Shown here: positions 1 through 9,100 of the stretch, piece by piece
Numbering within the stretch: position 1 is the first letter of the stretch
How the letters are laid out: every line of letters begins with the position of its first letter
Assembly: GCA_041392855.1 (NCBI GenBank)
Contig: JAWKLD010000001.1
Location: 1,536,001-1,600,000, forward strand
Source: Flavipsychrobacter sp.
Lineage (GTDB): Bacteria; Bacteroidota; Bacteroidia; Chitinophagales; Chitinophagaceae
Direction of reading: 5' to 3'
Length of the DNA: 64,000 nucleotides
Notes under the pieces: generated by a model
What the model saw: the letters and a program-made list of their open reading frames with translations, nothing else
Told to the model about the DNA's origin: nothing
The model's database searches: none
Program-made: the position numbers and the translations under genes

Positions 1-370
1 CTGCTGCAATACTTGTGATGCGCCATATACGAATGTTCTTAAAGCTTTTTTCCCTTGGTGTTACTTCCTCTTCTTTAGTTACTGCAGTAGCTGGTTTAGT
101 TGGCGCGCTGATATATTCCTCAGCATTTGTTTCACCTAAGTGTTGTTTTAAAAACTCTTTAGGAAACAAGTCCATTGCTTTTATAGCCTCAACACTCCCA
201 CTCTCTTGCAGCCCTTCTACAGCGTCAGAACACAAAGGGCAACTCAACAAGTGCACTTCAGCAGCATGTGCTTCCTCATGCACCATACTGCCTGAAACAT
301 AACTCTTCAGCTGCTTGGCTGATAAGCAAGCACTGTGGTCAAATATATGTTTCATTTTATCGCTACTCAT
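1..370 (-). CDS. Anti-sigma-like zinc-finger protein (N-terminal part; runs off the window)
   Basis: Reading the minus strand from ATG at 370 gives an open frame that continues past the window edge, so only about 123 residues are visible. The N-terminus has a zf-HC2-like pattern: an early Cys at residue 15, a segment resembling 'YVSGSMVHEE', then HLLSCPLC (HxxxCxxC). This is the zinc-binding anti-sigma fold of many membrane-anchored regulators. A polar Thr/Pro/Glu-rich linker follows, and the visible end (RIWRIT) may lead into a membrane helix. The start overlaps the 3' end of the upstream ECF sigma gene by 8 nt, suggesting translational coupling and a sigma/anti-sigma pair. In Bacteroidota such proteins sometimes continue into TonB-like or TPR domains, and the missing part would decide this. 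Confidence 0.75.
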   Translation of the reverse strand, partial: MSSDKMKHIFDHSACLSAKQLKSYVSGSMVHEEAHAAEVHLLSCPLCSDAVEGLQESGSVEAIKAMDLFPKEFLKQHLGETNAEEYISAPTKPATAVTKEEEVTPREKSFKNIRIWRITSIAA

Positions 371-1037
371 TTTTACCCTTTACTACTGGCGTTAATTTTA
401 ATTTCAAATTTCTTTTACCGTTCTGTATTGCGCTTTTAACTCTGTTCAGGTCATAACTGGTTTGCCTTGCAATCTCTGCATAACTCATTTTGTGCAGATA
501 AAAATATTCTACACATATACGTTGGTCACTCTTCAACTCTTTTACAGCCTTCTCCAAATGATCTAGTAAATCTTCTTTCTCAATTCTTTGATGCCAATCG
601 TCTTCAAATTCCACAACATTCTCTTCCACTAATTCTTGCTCACCAGTAGCTTTATCTTTCCTTAAAATCATAAGGCACTGATTTTTAGCTACTTGATACA
701 ACCAAGATTTAAAAAACTTTATTTCGAATTTCTTTAAATCTTCCAGTAGCTTAATGAATATCTGCTGACTGGCATCCTTGGCTGCATCTACATCTTTTAG
801 ATACTTCAGACACACACCATACACCAGATGACTATACCTACCAAACAAGCAGCTGAAGGCTGATTCTTCGTTACGATGAACATAACGATGTATCAGCTCC
901 TCATCCGGAAGCTTTTGATAATCAGCTAGAACCGTGGTTTGTGGTATTTTTTTAACCTTCGACAACAGTGGAATATACTTATATAAAAATTCAGGGGCTA
1001 ATATAGTGGAAAAATTCGTCTGTATTGTTAAATACAT
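363..1037 (-). CDS. ECF-type RNA polymerase sigma factor (sigma-70 family)
   Basis: The protein is about 224 aa from the ATG at 1037. Region 2 covers roughly residues 55-130 and includes the promoter-melting stretch around 'DASQQIFIKLLEDL'. Region 4 lies at the C-terminus, with a helix-turn-helix around 'MSYAEIARQTSYDLNRVKS'. Regions 1.1 and 3 are absent, as in ECF factors. A longer frame reaches 1136 but would run into the divergent pyrophosphatase gene, so the internal ATG is preferred. The stop codon lies inside the start of the downstream zinc-finger anti-sigma-like gene (8-nt overlap). The controlled regulon is not visible here. The N-terminal 35 or so residues before region 2 are unusual and the true start could be later. 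Confidence 0.85.
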   Translation of the reverse strand: MYLTIQTNFSTILAPEFLYKYIPLLSKVKKIPQTTVLADYQKLPDEELIHRYVHRNEESAFSCLFGRYSHLVYGVCLKYLKDVDAAKDASQQIFIKLLEDLKKFEIKFFKSWLYQVAKNQCLMILRKDKATGEQELVEENVVEFEDDWHQRIEKEDLLDHLEKAVKELKSDQRICVEYFYLHKMSYAEIARQTSYDLNRVKSAIQNGKRNLKLKLTPVVKGKNE

Positions 1038-1073
1038 CACTATATTTTGCTTATGTTTTTCGACTCTAACGCC

Positions 1074-1081
1074 TATATTTG
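1074..1081 (+). promoter_or_regulatory. Bacteroidota -7 element (TATATTTG) for the pyrophosphatase gene
   Basis: TATATTTG matches the TAnnTTTG element read by the primary sigma factor of Bacteroidota. It ends 27 nt before the ATG at 1109, giving a leader of about 20 nt. A TTTG at 1046-1049 is 24 nt upstream, a little far for the usual -33 element. Confidence 0.5.
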
Positions 1082-1108
1082 CAACCTTATTCAAATAACT
1101 ATACATAT

Positions 1109-3322
1109 ATGGACATGTTCTACCTCGTTCCGGCATTCGGCATTTTAGCCTTGTTGTATACGATGATCAAAAGCTCTTGGGTGAGCAAGCAAGATGCAGG
1201 TACTGACCGCATGAAAGAAATTGCTAACCACATTGCTGATGGAGCTATGGCTTTCTTGAAAGCAGAGTACAAAGTAATGGCTTACTTCGTTATCATTGCG
1301 GGTATCCTACTTGCCATTATGGGTAGCAACAATGAAAATTCAAGTTGGATAATTGCCATTGCCTTCCTTATTGGTGCTTGTTTTAGCGCTATTGCAGGTT
1401 TTATCGGTATGCGTATTGCTACAAAAGCTAACGTGCGTACGGCACATGCAGCTCGTAGCAGCCTAAGCAAAGCGCTAAATGTATCCTTCAGCGGTGGTGC
1501 TGTTATGGGCATGGGTGTTGCCGGTCTTGCTGTATTAGGTTTGGGTAGCTTGTTCATCGTTTTCAAAATGATGTTTGTTCCTGAAGGTGCTGCTGTTAGC
1601 AGTCACGAAATGGAAAAAGCTATTGAGGTATTAACTGGTTTCTCTCTTGGTGCTGAGAGTATCGCTCTATTTGCACGTGTTGGTGGTGGTATATATACTA
1701 AAGCTGCTGACGTAGGTGCTGACCTTGTTGGTAAAGTAGAGGCTGGTATCCCTGAAGATGACCCACGTAACCCTGCTACTATCGCTGATAACGTAGGTGA
1801 TAACGTAGGTGACGTAGCTGGTATGGGTGCTGACCTTTTTGGTTCTTACGTTGCTACAGTACTAGCTACTATGGTACTTGGTCGTGAAACAGCTACACTA
1901 GCTAACGTAGCAGAAAAATTCAGTGGGTTCGGACCAATACTTTTGCCAATGCTGATAGCAGGTGTAGGTATTGTGTTTTCTATCATAGGCACTTTATTCA
2001 TCAAAGTTTCTGATAGTGTTGGTAATAGCACTACAGCAGTACAAAAGGCATTGAATATGGGTAACTGGGGGTCAATGATCCTAACAGCAGTTGCTGCATA
2101 CTTCCTTACTGCATATATACTTCCTGATACAATGACACTTCGTGGCTTTGAATTTAGCAACACTGACGTGTTTGGTGCTATCGTTATTGGTCTTGTAGTA
2201 GGTGCTTTGATGAGTATCATTACAGAGTACTATACCGCTATGGGTAAAAAGCCTGTATTAAGTATCATCCGCCAGTCTGACACTGGACACGCTACTAACG
2301 TAATTGGAGGTCTTGCAGTAGGTATGGAAAGTACTTTCTTACCAATACTTGTACTTGCAGGTGGTATTTGGGGTTCTTACGAAATGGCTGGTCTTTACGG
2401 TGTGGCTATCGCTGCTGCGGGTATGATGGCTACAACTGCTATGCAACTAGCAATTGACGCTTTTGGTCCAATTGCCGATAACGCTGGAGGTATTGCTGAA
2501 ATGAGCGAGCTACCGAAAGAAGTACGTGAAAAAACAGATACACTTGATGCTGTAGGTAATACTACTGCTGCTACTGGTAAAGGTTTTGCTATTGCATCTG
2601 CTGCATTAACAGCGTTGGCTCTATTTGCTGCTTATGTGGGTGTTGCAGGTATCGATGGTATCAATATCTATAAGGCTGAGGTTTTGGCGATGCTATTTGT
2701 AGGAGGTATGATTCCTTTCATCTTCTCTTCATTAGCTATACGTGCGGTAGGGCAAGCGGCTATGGCAATGGTTGCTGAAGTTCGTCGTCAGTTCAAAGAC
2801 ATTCCTGGCATTATGGAAGGTACTGGTAAACCTGAATATGATAAATGTGTTGCCATCTCTACAGATGCATCTATCAAAAAGATGGTACTTCCTGGTGCTA
2901 TCACTATCATCGCCCCTATCCTAGTTGGTTTCTTAGTAGGTCCTGAGGCGCTTGGTGGTTTACTAGCTGGTGCTACAGTAAGTGGTGTATTGATGGGGAT
3001 GTTCCAAAACAATGCCGGTGGTGCTTGGGATAATGCAAAAAAATCTTTTGAGCAAGGCGTAGACATCAACGGTGAAACGTATTACAAAAACTCAGAGCCG
3101 CACAAGGCATCAGTAACTGGTGATACCGTTGGTGATCCATTTAAAGACACATCGGGTCCTTCAATGAATATCTTAATTAAGTTGATGTCCATAGTTGCTT
3201 TGGTTATTGCACCTACTCTAGCTAAGATTAACGGTACTAGTGCAGAGCATGCTAAGACTCCAGTAAAACAACAAATAGAAGTAGTAGAAACAGCAAAAGA
3301 AAATGCTGTAACGTTGAAATAA
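1109..3322 (+). CDS. hppA: Membrane-bound K+-dependent-type proton/sodium-translocating pyrophosphatase
   Basis: This 737-residue, highly hydrophobic protein hydrolyses pyrophosphate and pumps H+ and/or Na+ out across the inner membrane. The PPi/Mg-binding signature DVGADLVGKVE is at 201-211, followed by the acidic 'NVGDNVGDVAGMGADL' block. The segment GNTTAATGKG (483-492) has Ala at 487 and Gly at 490, the pattern of K+-dependent enzymes (K+-independent ones have Lys and Thr). The Glu usually found after 'GADL' is absent and a Glu sits at 183 in 'GAESIALF', as I recall for the Flavobacterium johnsoniae-type H+ pumps. ATG 1109 was chosen over an in-frame TTG at 1079. Codon use (GGT, GCT, GTA) suggests high expression. 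A strong terminator follows. Confidence 0.97.
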   Translation: MDMFYLVPAFGILALLYTMIKSSWVSKQDAGTDRMKEIANHIADGAMAFLKAEYKVMAYFVIIAGILLAIMGSNNENSSWIIAIAFLIGACFSAIAGFIGMRIATKANVRTAHAARSSLSKALNVSFSGGAVMGMGVAGLAVLGLGSLFIVFKMMFVPEGAAVSSHEMEKAIEVLTGFSLGAESIALFARVGGGIYTKAADVGADLVGKVEAGIPEDDPRNPATIADNVGDNVGDVAGMGADLFGSYVATVLATMVLGRETATLANVAEKFSGFGPILLPMLIAGVGIVFSIIGTLFIKVSDSVGNSTTAVQKALNMGNWGSMILTAVAAYFLTAYILPDTMTLRGFEFSNTDVFGAIVIGLVVGALMSIITEYYTAMGKKPVLSIIRQSDTGHATNVIGGLAVGMESTFLPILVLAGGIWGSYEMAGLYGVAIAAAGMMATTAMQLAIDAFGPIADNAGGIAEMSELPKEVREKTDTLDAVGNTTAATGKGFAIASAALTALALFAAYVGVAGIDGINIYKAEVLAMLFVGGMIPFIFSSLAIRAVGQAAMAMVAEVRRQFKDIPGIMEGTGKPEYDKCVAISTDASIKKMVLPGAITIIAPILVGFLVGPEALGGLLAGATVSGVLMGMFQNNAGGAWDNAKKSFEQGVDINGETYYKNSEPHKASVTGDTVGDPFKDTSGPSMNILIKLMSIVALVIAPTLAKINGTSAEHAKTPVKQQIEVVETAKENAVTLK

Positions 3323-3347
3323 AAAACTACTAAATAATATCTTTAAG

Positions 3348-3375
3348 GCCTGCTCAATAGAGCAGGCTTTTTTTT
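3348..3375 (+). terminator. Rho-independent terminator after hppA
   Basis: A perfect 8-bp stem (GCCTGCTC / GAGCAGGC) with an AATA loop is followed by eight T residues, 26 nt after the hppA stop codon. Confidence 0.9.
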
Positions 3376-3392
3376 AATATTATAAATCTAGT

Positions 3393-3851
3393 ATGAAGAA
3401 TTTATTGATTGTCAATTTATGCCTTATCGCCTTTTCTATTAATTGTTATGGGCAAAAGAAATTAAGTTTTATAGAGAAGACCCTTGTAGGCACATGGAAA
3501 ATCACGGAAATTAAGGTAGGAGGAATAAGTACTGCTCGCACAAAAGAAAAAGCAGAACAGTATGCAAAAAAAAACTTATACGCTGAAATTACTTTTAAAA
3601 AAGACAGAACTCTCGATTACAAACTTAACAATGACACTACTATATACCATGGGAAATGGAAACATGTTAACGACGTAAATTACTCTATTCGTGGGAACCA
3701 TGCTGTATCTAGTCGCCTTGATATTAATATTGAGAATATTGAAGGTTGTAGCCTATATGAAGATACTGGGGTATTTAAAAATAAAAGGAACACATATATA
3801 GTAAAGGGTGGTGCAAAAAAAATACGCTTTGAGCGTATAAATTCAAACTAA
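3393..3851 (+). CDS. Secreted lipocalin-like hypothetical protein
   Basis: The 152-aa protein has an N-terminal signal peptide (hydrophobic core LLIVNLCLIAFSI, cleavage near 'CYGQ'). A region then resembles the lipocalin-like domains of small Bacteroidota exported proteins: 'LVGTWKITEI' at the front, then alternating strands with 'ITFKKDRTLDYKL' and 'HGKWKHVND'. No catalytic motif is seen. It lies alone between two terminators, so it is probably a single-gene transcript. Function unknown; the fold assignment rests on the GTW opening motif and strand pattern only. Confidence 0.75.
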   Translation: MKNLLIVNLCLIAFSINCYGQKKLSFIEKTLVGTWKITEIKVGGISTARTKEKAEQYAKKNLYAEITFKKDRTLDYKLNNDTTIYHGKWKHVNDVNYSIRGNHAVSSRLDINIENIEGCSLYEDTGVFKNKRNTYIVKGGAKKIRFERINSN

Positions 3852-3866
3852 TAATAATTACTAAGA

Positions 3867-3904
3867 CAACAAGAAGCCCACTCAAATTAGTGGGCTTCTT
3901 GTTG
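3867..3904. terminator. Bidirectional hairpin terminator
   Basis: A perfect 16-bp stem (CAACAAGAAGCCCACT and its complement) with a 6-nt loop lies just after the lipocalin-like gene. It lacks a long T-run on either side, but its stem is strong enough to stop transcription from both directions. Confidence 0.7.
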
Positions 3905-4000
3905 CTAACAATATGACATTACCTTGATTTTGTTTTGGCTGATTAGACTTATCTTTTGAATGCTTACAAAGCACCCTTTGCTCACCAAAACCTATACCCT

Positions 4001-4078
4001 ATGAAAAACCTAACACTAGTATTAATGTATCTAATATTAATGCTGTTCAGCCATATATTTGACAACAAGCAGCATTAA
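4001..4078 (+). CDS. Possible 25-residue hydrophobic peptide
   Basis: ATG 4001 opens a short frame encoding MKNLTLVLMYLILMLFSHIF followed by DNKQH and a stop, which looks like one short membrane helix. Its last 4 nt overlap the 3' end of the convergent glycosyltransferase gene. There is no clear ribosome binding site and coding use cannot be proven; it could equally be a chance frame. Confidence 0.25.
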   Translation: MKNLTLVLMYLILMLFSHIFDNKQH

Positions 4079-4824
4079 GACTTTCTACTATATAGCTTAC
4101 TCTTTATTACACCCCACTTGTGCAAGCGGTGGATTAGCGATACTCTCAGTACTCCTCTACCGTACTTCATACTACGGGTAAGATTGATGCTGGATGCTTC
4201 ATCAAAATATTTGGTAGGGCAAGTGATCTCACCTATCTCAAAACCATGCATGAATATTTGAGAGAGCATTTCATTATCGAAAACAAAATCGTCACTATTA
4301 TGTGTAAAATCAATAGAGCGGATCACCTCTGCGGAGAAAGCGCGATAACCTGTGTGGTATTCACTCAACTTCTGCCCTATCATTATATTTTCAAACAAAG
4401 TAAGGAAACGGTTGGCTATGTATTTATACATTGGCATTCCTCCCTTAAGAGCCCCCTTACCTAATATTCTTGAACCTAAAGTGACAGGATAAACATCATA
4501 GGCTATTACAGAAGACATAGCATGTATCAGCTTAGGTGTATACTGATAATCAGGATGGAGCATAATAACAATATCAGCACCTATTTCTAAGGCTTTCCCA
4601 TAGCAGCTTTTTTGGTTGCCACCATATCCCTTATTTACCTCGTGCTTTATTATATGCTTTATCCCCAAGCGTTTACCTACTTCTACAGTATCATCAGGAC
4701 TATTATCGTCCACTAATACCACATCATCCACTATATCAAAAGGGATTTCCTTATAAGTACGCTCCATCGTAAGCGCAGCTTTATATGCCGGTAGTACTAC
4801 TACTATTTTCTTTCCGTTTAGCAT
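4075..4824 (-). CDS. Glycosyltransferase family 2, dolichol-phosphate mannose synthase-like
   Basis: The 249-aa cytoplasmic enzyme is of the GT-A fold. The N-terminal nucleotide-binding part reads VVVLPAYKAALTMERTYKEI, then VLVDDNSPDDT (donor and metal site) and 'NKGYGGNQKSCY', as in DPM1-type enzymes that move a sugar from a nucleotide donor to a polyprenyl phosphate. 'LHPDYQYTP' supplies the acidic motif corresponding to DxD (Asp only once). No membrane segments follow the catalytic domain, unlike ArnC/GtrB types. A TAnnTTTG element at 4835-4842 probably drives it. The sugar and acceptor cannot be told from the sequence. Confidence 0.88.
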   Translation of the reverse strand: MLNGKKIVVVLPAYKAALTMERTYKEIPFDIVDDVVLVDDNSPDDTVEVGKRLGIKHIIKHEVNKGYGGNQKSCYGKALEIGADIVIMLHPDYQYTPKLIHAMSSVIAYDVYPVTLGSRILGKGALKGGMPMYKYIANRFLTLFENIMIGQKLSEYHTGYRAFSAEVIRSIDFTHNSDDFVFDNEMLSQIFMHGFEIGEITCPTKYFDEASSINLTRSMKYGRGVLRVSLIHRLHKWGVIKSKLYSRKS

Positions 4825-4834
4825 GATATTCGGT

Positions 4835-4842
4835 CAAAAGTA
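4835..4842 (-). promoter_or_regulatory. Bacteroidota -7 element (TACTTTTG) for the glycosyltransferase
   Basis: On the minus strand TACTTTTG matches TAnnTTTG and ends 10 nt before the ATG at 4824. No TTTG lies at the ideal distance upstream. Confidence 0.4.
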
Positions 4843-4878
4843 TAACTCTATGAGTAAAAAGCGAAATTATAACTCGAA

Positions 4879-5361
4879 CTAGTTAGCCACCTTATGATCA
4901 CCTTCTACAGGGCGCATACCCGTTACTATCAAGTTGCTTGTAGCTTTGGCCAAAATATCCTTATTCGTATTGTACACCCTACACTCTACATGTATTATTT
5001 TTTTTCCTCTTCTTACCACTTCTGACACCGCTGTAAGTCTTTCTCCATCTTTTATAGCATATAAAAAATCAACATTGAGATTAAGTGAGGTGTAGAAATT
5101 ATCAGTATCCAAACTCACTACAGCCCAGCCTATGGCTTCATCTATAACCAGAGACATCATCCCTCCATGTATATTACCGTAAGGGTTGGTCATGTCTGTT
5201 TTTACATTTAAAGACAATACAGCCTTACCTTTCTCGATCTCATCAAGGGTGAATTGCAACCAGTTACCCGCAGGGGAACGGGAATCCGTTACCTCTTTGC
5301 CTAAATAACGCTCTTTCATATAGGCAAGTACTTGACCAGATGGTATATTCTTATAGCTCAT
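4879..5361 (-). CDS. PaaI-family hotdog-fold thioesterase
   Basis: The 160-aa single hotdog domain has the family motif 'NPYGNIHGGMMSLVIDEA' (HGG with a downstream Asp/Glu pair), typical of acyl-CoA thioesterases of the PaaI/YbgC type. The substrate is unknown; phenylacetate genes are not nearby. Its ATG overlaps the stop codon of the upstream YdeI-like gene by one base (TAATG), so the two are co-translated. Confidence 0.87.
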   Translation of the reverse strand: MSYKNIPSGQVLAYMKERYLGKEVTDSRSPAGNWLQFTLDEIEKGKAVLSLNVKTDMTNPYGNIHGGMMSLVIDEAIGWAVVSLDTDNFYTSLNLNVDFLYAIKDGERLTAVSEVVRRGKKIIHVECRVYNTNKDILAKATSNLIVTGMRPVEGDHKVAN

Positions 5362-6005
5362 TACTTCTTCTGTTCTTTTTTCTCCCGTAAAGCTACAACC
5401 ATTTCTATCATTTTATCAATTCTACCTTTTCTTGTCTCCTCCTTCTTGGCTTCTACAATAGCTTGCACATACTCTTTTTTATGACTGAATGACATACTAT
5501 AAAAGAATTTCTCTAACCCTTTTATTCTCTTTATTGCCGTGCTAGCATCCTTAGGTAAGGTCACTGTTCTTTTTTCAAAATCTATGCCTTCTATGTTGCG
5601 ATCATTCATTGGCGTATCTCTAACCATTGTTCCTATATCACTTGTTTTACGAAACCGTAATACCGACCAATCTTTATCCAATGCAATTTGCATTACGGGT
5701 GCATACCCATCACTCTTTAATATATTCCAAAAATCATCCCTACTCAAATCAGACTCAATACTACCAGACTTTTTAGGATAAGCGATCCAAAACATAGCAG
5801 TAGAACTAAGCTTACTTACCATACCTTTTAGCTCCGCTTCCAATACTTTCTTCTCTTGAGCAAACAATAACACTTGGTTGTATTTAGTACTACCTGAATA
5901 TTTAGTAACAACAGTCATGTCTTCAAATAAGCCCTTACAGTTATCAGGCATATTTACAGTTAAAACTTTGTCTTCTGTAAACTTTAGTTTCTTTATTACA
6001 CTCAT
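5361..6005 (-). CDS. YdeI/OmpD-associated-family protein
   Basis: The 214-aa soluble protein has an N-terminal DUF3052-like half ('FTEDKVLTVNMPDN', then 'FWIAYPKKSGSIESDLSRDD') and a C-terminal half typical of the YdeI/OmpD-associated family: 'FFYSMSFSHKKEYVQAIVEA' followed by a charged helix with 'KKEETRKGRIDKMIEM'. Members have been linked to stress and bacteriocin protection, but the biochemical role is unknown. It is the first gene of a two-gene unit with the thioesterase (one-base overlap). Confidence 0.8.
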   Translation of the reverse strand: MSVIKKLKFTEDKVLTVNMPDNCKGLFEDMTVVTKYSGSTKYNQVLLFAQEKKVLEAELKGMVSKLSSTAMFWIAYPKKSGSIESDLSRDDFWNILKSDGYAPVMQIALDKDWSVLRFRKTSDIGTMVRDTPMNDRNIEGIDFEKRTVTLPKDASTAIKRIKGLEKFFYSMSFSHKKEYVQAIVEAKKEETRKGRIDKMIEMVVALREKKEQKK

Positions 6006-6048
6006 ATCCTTATGCTTGGTATAAAGTTATATTATTTCTCTTTTCAAA

Positions 6049-6081
6049 GATAAGGGTCGAGCAAAATGCTCGACCCTTATC
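6049..6081 (-). terminator. Terminator of the large T9SS surface-protein gene
   Basis: A perfect 15-bp stem (GATAAGGGTCGAGCA and complement) with a 3-nt loop sits 27 nt beyond the stop codon of the 1015-aa gene. On the minus strand the stem is followed by TTTG, a short U-tract. Confidence 0.8.
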
Positions 6082-6107
6082 ATATGTAGGAACTATCAGT
6101 AGATGTT

Positions 6108-9100
6108 TTATCGTACGATTATTAATTGCTTATTGATTACTCCATCATCAGTATTCATCCTAACTATATAATTACCTACAGGCATATTACTGATGTCTAT
6201 GTTTATTTTATTAGAGTTAGTAATACCTTGCTTATATACAGAGGCACCAAGCACATTGACTATGTTTATTTCATTAATGCTTATGCCGTCTGTTAGTTCA
6301 ATAACTACATTGTTCTTAGCAGGATTAGGATATATCTTCACTCCTTTATCTACTACAACATTTTTTACATCAAGAGGTATAACCAGACGAGTGGTATCTG
6401 TGCCACATTGGTTATAAGCAATTAAAGTAACCGTATAAGCACCATCAGTAGCATAAATATGTTTAGGCGACAAGCTAGTACTTGTGTTACCATCACCAAA
6501 CAACCATAATACCCTATCAGTGTGCTGTAGGTTTGCTGTCTTATATTGATACTCGTTACCAAACTTCACGAACGATATACCATCTAAACTTGGTAGTGGA
6601 TCTAGTTGTATTGTAACTGTATCGTTTTCTATACAATATTGGTCTACCTCTACTGTATATACACCCGCCTTTCCAGTCACATCAATTGTTTGTGTTTTTT
6701 CACCTGTACTCCACTTGTATAATGCTCCTGAATTTCCTGCATCAAGTACGATCTTTTTATCCGCACATACTTTCAAATCAGGACCTAGATTAACCACAGG
6801 CTTCGGACCTACATGTGCTTTAATAGGCACTCTAGGACTTTCACAACCTATAGCACCTGAAGAGTAGAATAATGTACCATTGAACATACGTCCATTATTA
6901 GTACCGCCAAATTGGCTACACAATCCTGTACCTGTTTGGATACTCATATCTGCATTAGAGAAAGTCGTAGTACCATTGGTATATCTTGCATTATAGTTAA
7001 CATAGATACCATAAGTATTACCTGCTTGTAATACCAAAGGAGTGTTTACAGAAAAACCTGTTTGTGCTGTAGTACTACTTACGTTTACGGTAGTAGAACC
7101 TAAAAGCGTCCATGCACCAGAATTAGTTTCCGACCCTGAGAACGTGCCATTTTTATAATAGACACTTACACTTTGATTTCCCGTGCTACCAAATATTGCA
7201 GCAAAACTATCTAGTGTCATATTTGAGTTCGGTATCACATTAAACATTGTACCTCCACCACAACCATTTCCTGTTGCAGTAGTAGTAGCCAAAGAACCAC
7301 TATTGTATGTTACCTCTTGAGAAGTAACATAGAAAGTACGATTGGTTTGCAGGTTAGGTAAAGACATAGTATCACCTTTAAATACTACAGAACCTCCTGT
7401 TGCATTATCATACCATTTATGCTCTAGCGTATCCCCAAATAATGGAAGCACTGCTGTTTCTCCAAAACATACTGAATCGTCTGACACAAATGGTGCAGAT
7501 GCAGAGAACTTAATATTAAATGCATGTGTTTTTGAAGAGTCATTAGCAACATCTTGATCATTACTCAATACAGTATAAGCTTGAACTGTATGGTTAGATA
7601 CTAACTGCATATTGTATGTAGTAAGCAACAATGTGTCCGATGTAAATGGAGCTAATGTACCAGGGTAAGTAATATTAATAGTATTAGCACCCGCTCCTGT
7701 TAACACTGCATAAATATCAAAGTTAGTTTGAGGATTTGTACCATTATTATAAATGATGGCACGTACAGGAATATCGATGTAAGGACATATTGCTATATCA
7801 TTACTTGGATTTAAAAGTGTGAGCACTCTAACATCATTAGCAGGAGCGGGAGTTATATTAATTATATAATCCTCTGTCTCTCCTGAAGATCTATTACTAC
7901 AAGCATTGCCTGCACCTAAACTATTACCCGCAGCAGCGCTACGTACTCTCATACCTGTCAATCCTAATACTGCGTTTGCAGGTACTTGAACAAAAGCCGT
8001 ACCTGACGTTCCTGAAGTATTGATACGTGTCCACTCTGATGATTCGTATACACCATTCTGATTAGCATCGATCCATACAGCACCTTCGGCACTAGCACCA
8101 TAAGCGACAGCTATTTCATACATACCACCTTTTTGCAGACTAGCAGTGGTACTACCAGTTGGCGGATATTGTGTATAGAAACCTGATGCTGTACCTGTAG
8201 AAGTATTGTTCAACGAAGTACCTACCACCGTTACATTATTAATAGGAACATTGTTATTACCTCCTAAATTATCGTTGCAGTAACATACGTAGAAACTATT
8301 AACTGTAACACTAACAGAAGCCGTTGTTGCAGACTGACCTGAATTTCCACAAGAAACAATACATCTAAAATCTGTTGGAGTATTAATAGAAGCATTGTAA
8401 GAAGTAGCAGTAGCTCCGGCAATATTGGTAAATGCACCACCACTGCTAGGCTTTGATTGCCATTGATAGGTAACACCTGAAGCTACTGTATGCCCTGACA
8501 AGGAAATTTTAAAACCCTTATTAGGACAAACGTTTGTAGGACTGATAATATTACCTGCAGTTGGCGTACCCGTACATAATGTCAAATAAGTTATTTCAAG
8601 CTTAGGTATATTAGCTGCTGATGCTGTGTTACCATATATATTGTATTGGTTGGTAGAACCACGAACAAAACCTAGTAAAACATCACCGCCAATATTATTT
8701 TCCAAATATGTTAATCCTGCACTAGTTACGGTTTCTGTATTTGCAGCATTACCCGGCCATGAAGAAGCGTTTAAAACAGTACCTGTATTTAACAAGCTGA
8801 ACAATGTTGTTCCACTCATTGTTACAGGGTTACCATTTACACCACGTATTCTATTAGTTGCACCTGATGTTGTGGTGTTGAATGTTCTAAACTTTACTTT
8901 GGCCGAAGTGACAATAGCACCAGCAGGTATAGATGATAGGTCGAACACAGCCCAGCCTCTTGAGCCAGAACTTAGTGTTCTTATATTAAGCATATTGCCG
9001 CTATTCTTTGTACCAGAGGAGTTTACAGAGCCTGTCTTCAAGTTACCTGACGAGGCATTGATAGTAACTGTTACCTGAGCAAACACGTCTACAGACATGC

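Noticed and set aside
15..456. Plus-strand frames in the first 450 bases
   Set aside because: They lie opposite the zinc-finger and sigma genes, whose minus-strand products match known families. The plus-strand peptides show no domain.
1038..1136. Longer N-terminus for the sigma factor starting at 1136
   Set aside because: It would overlap the start and promoter of the divergent hppA gene and adds residues unlike the family.
8264..9078. Frames inside the large T9SS gene on both strands
   Set aside because: They are shadows of a continuous 1015-codon gene with recognisable domains.
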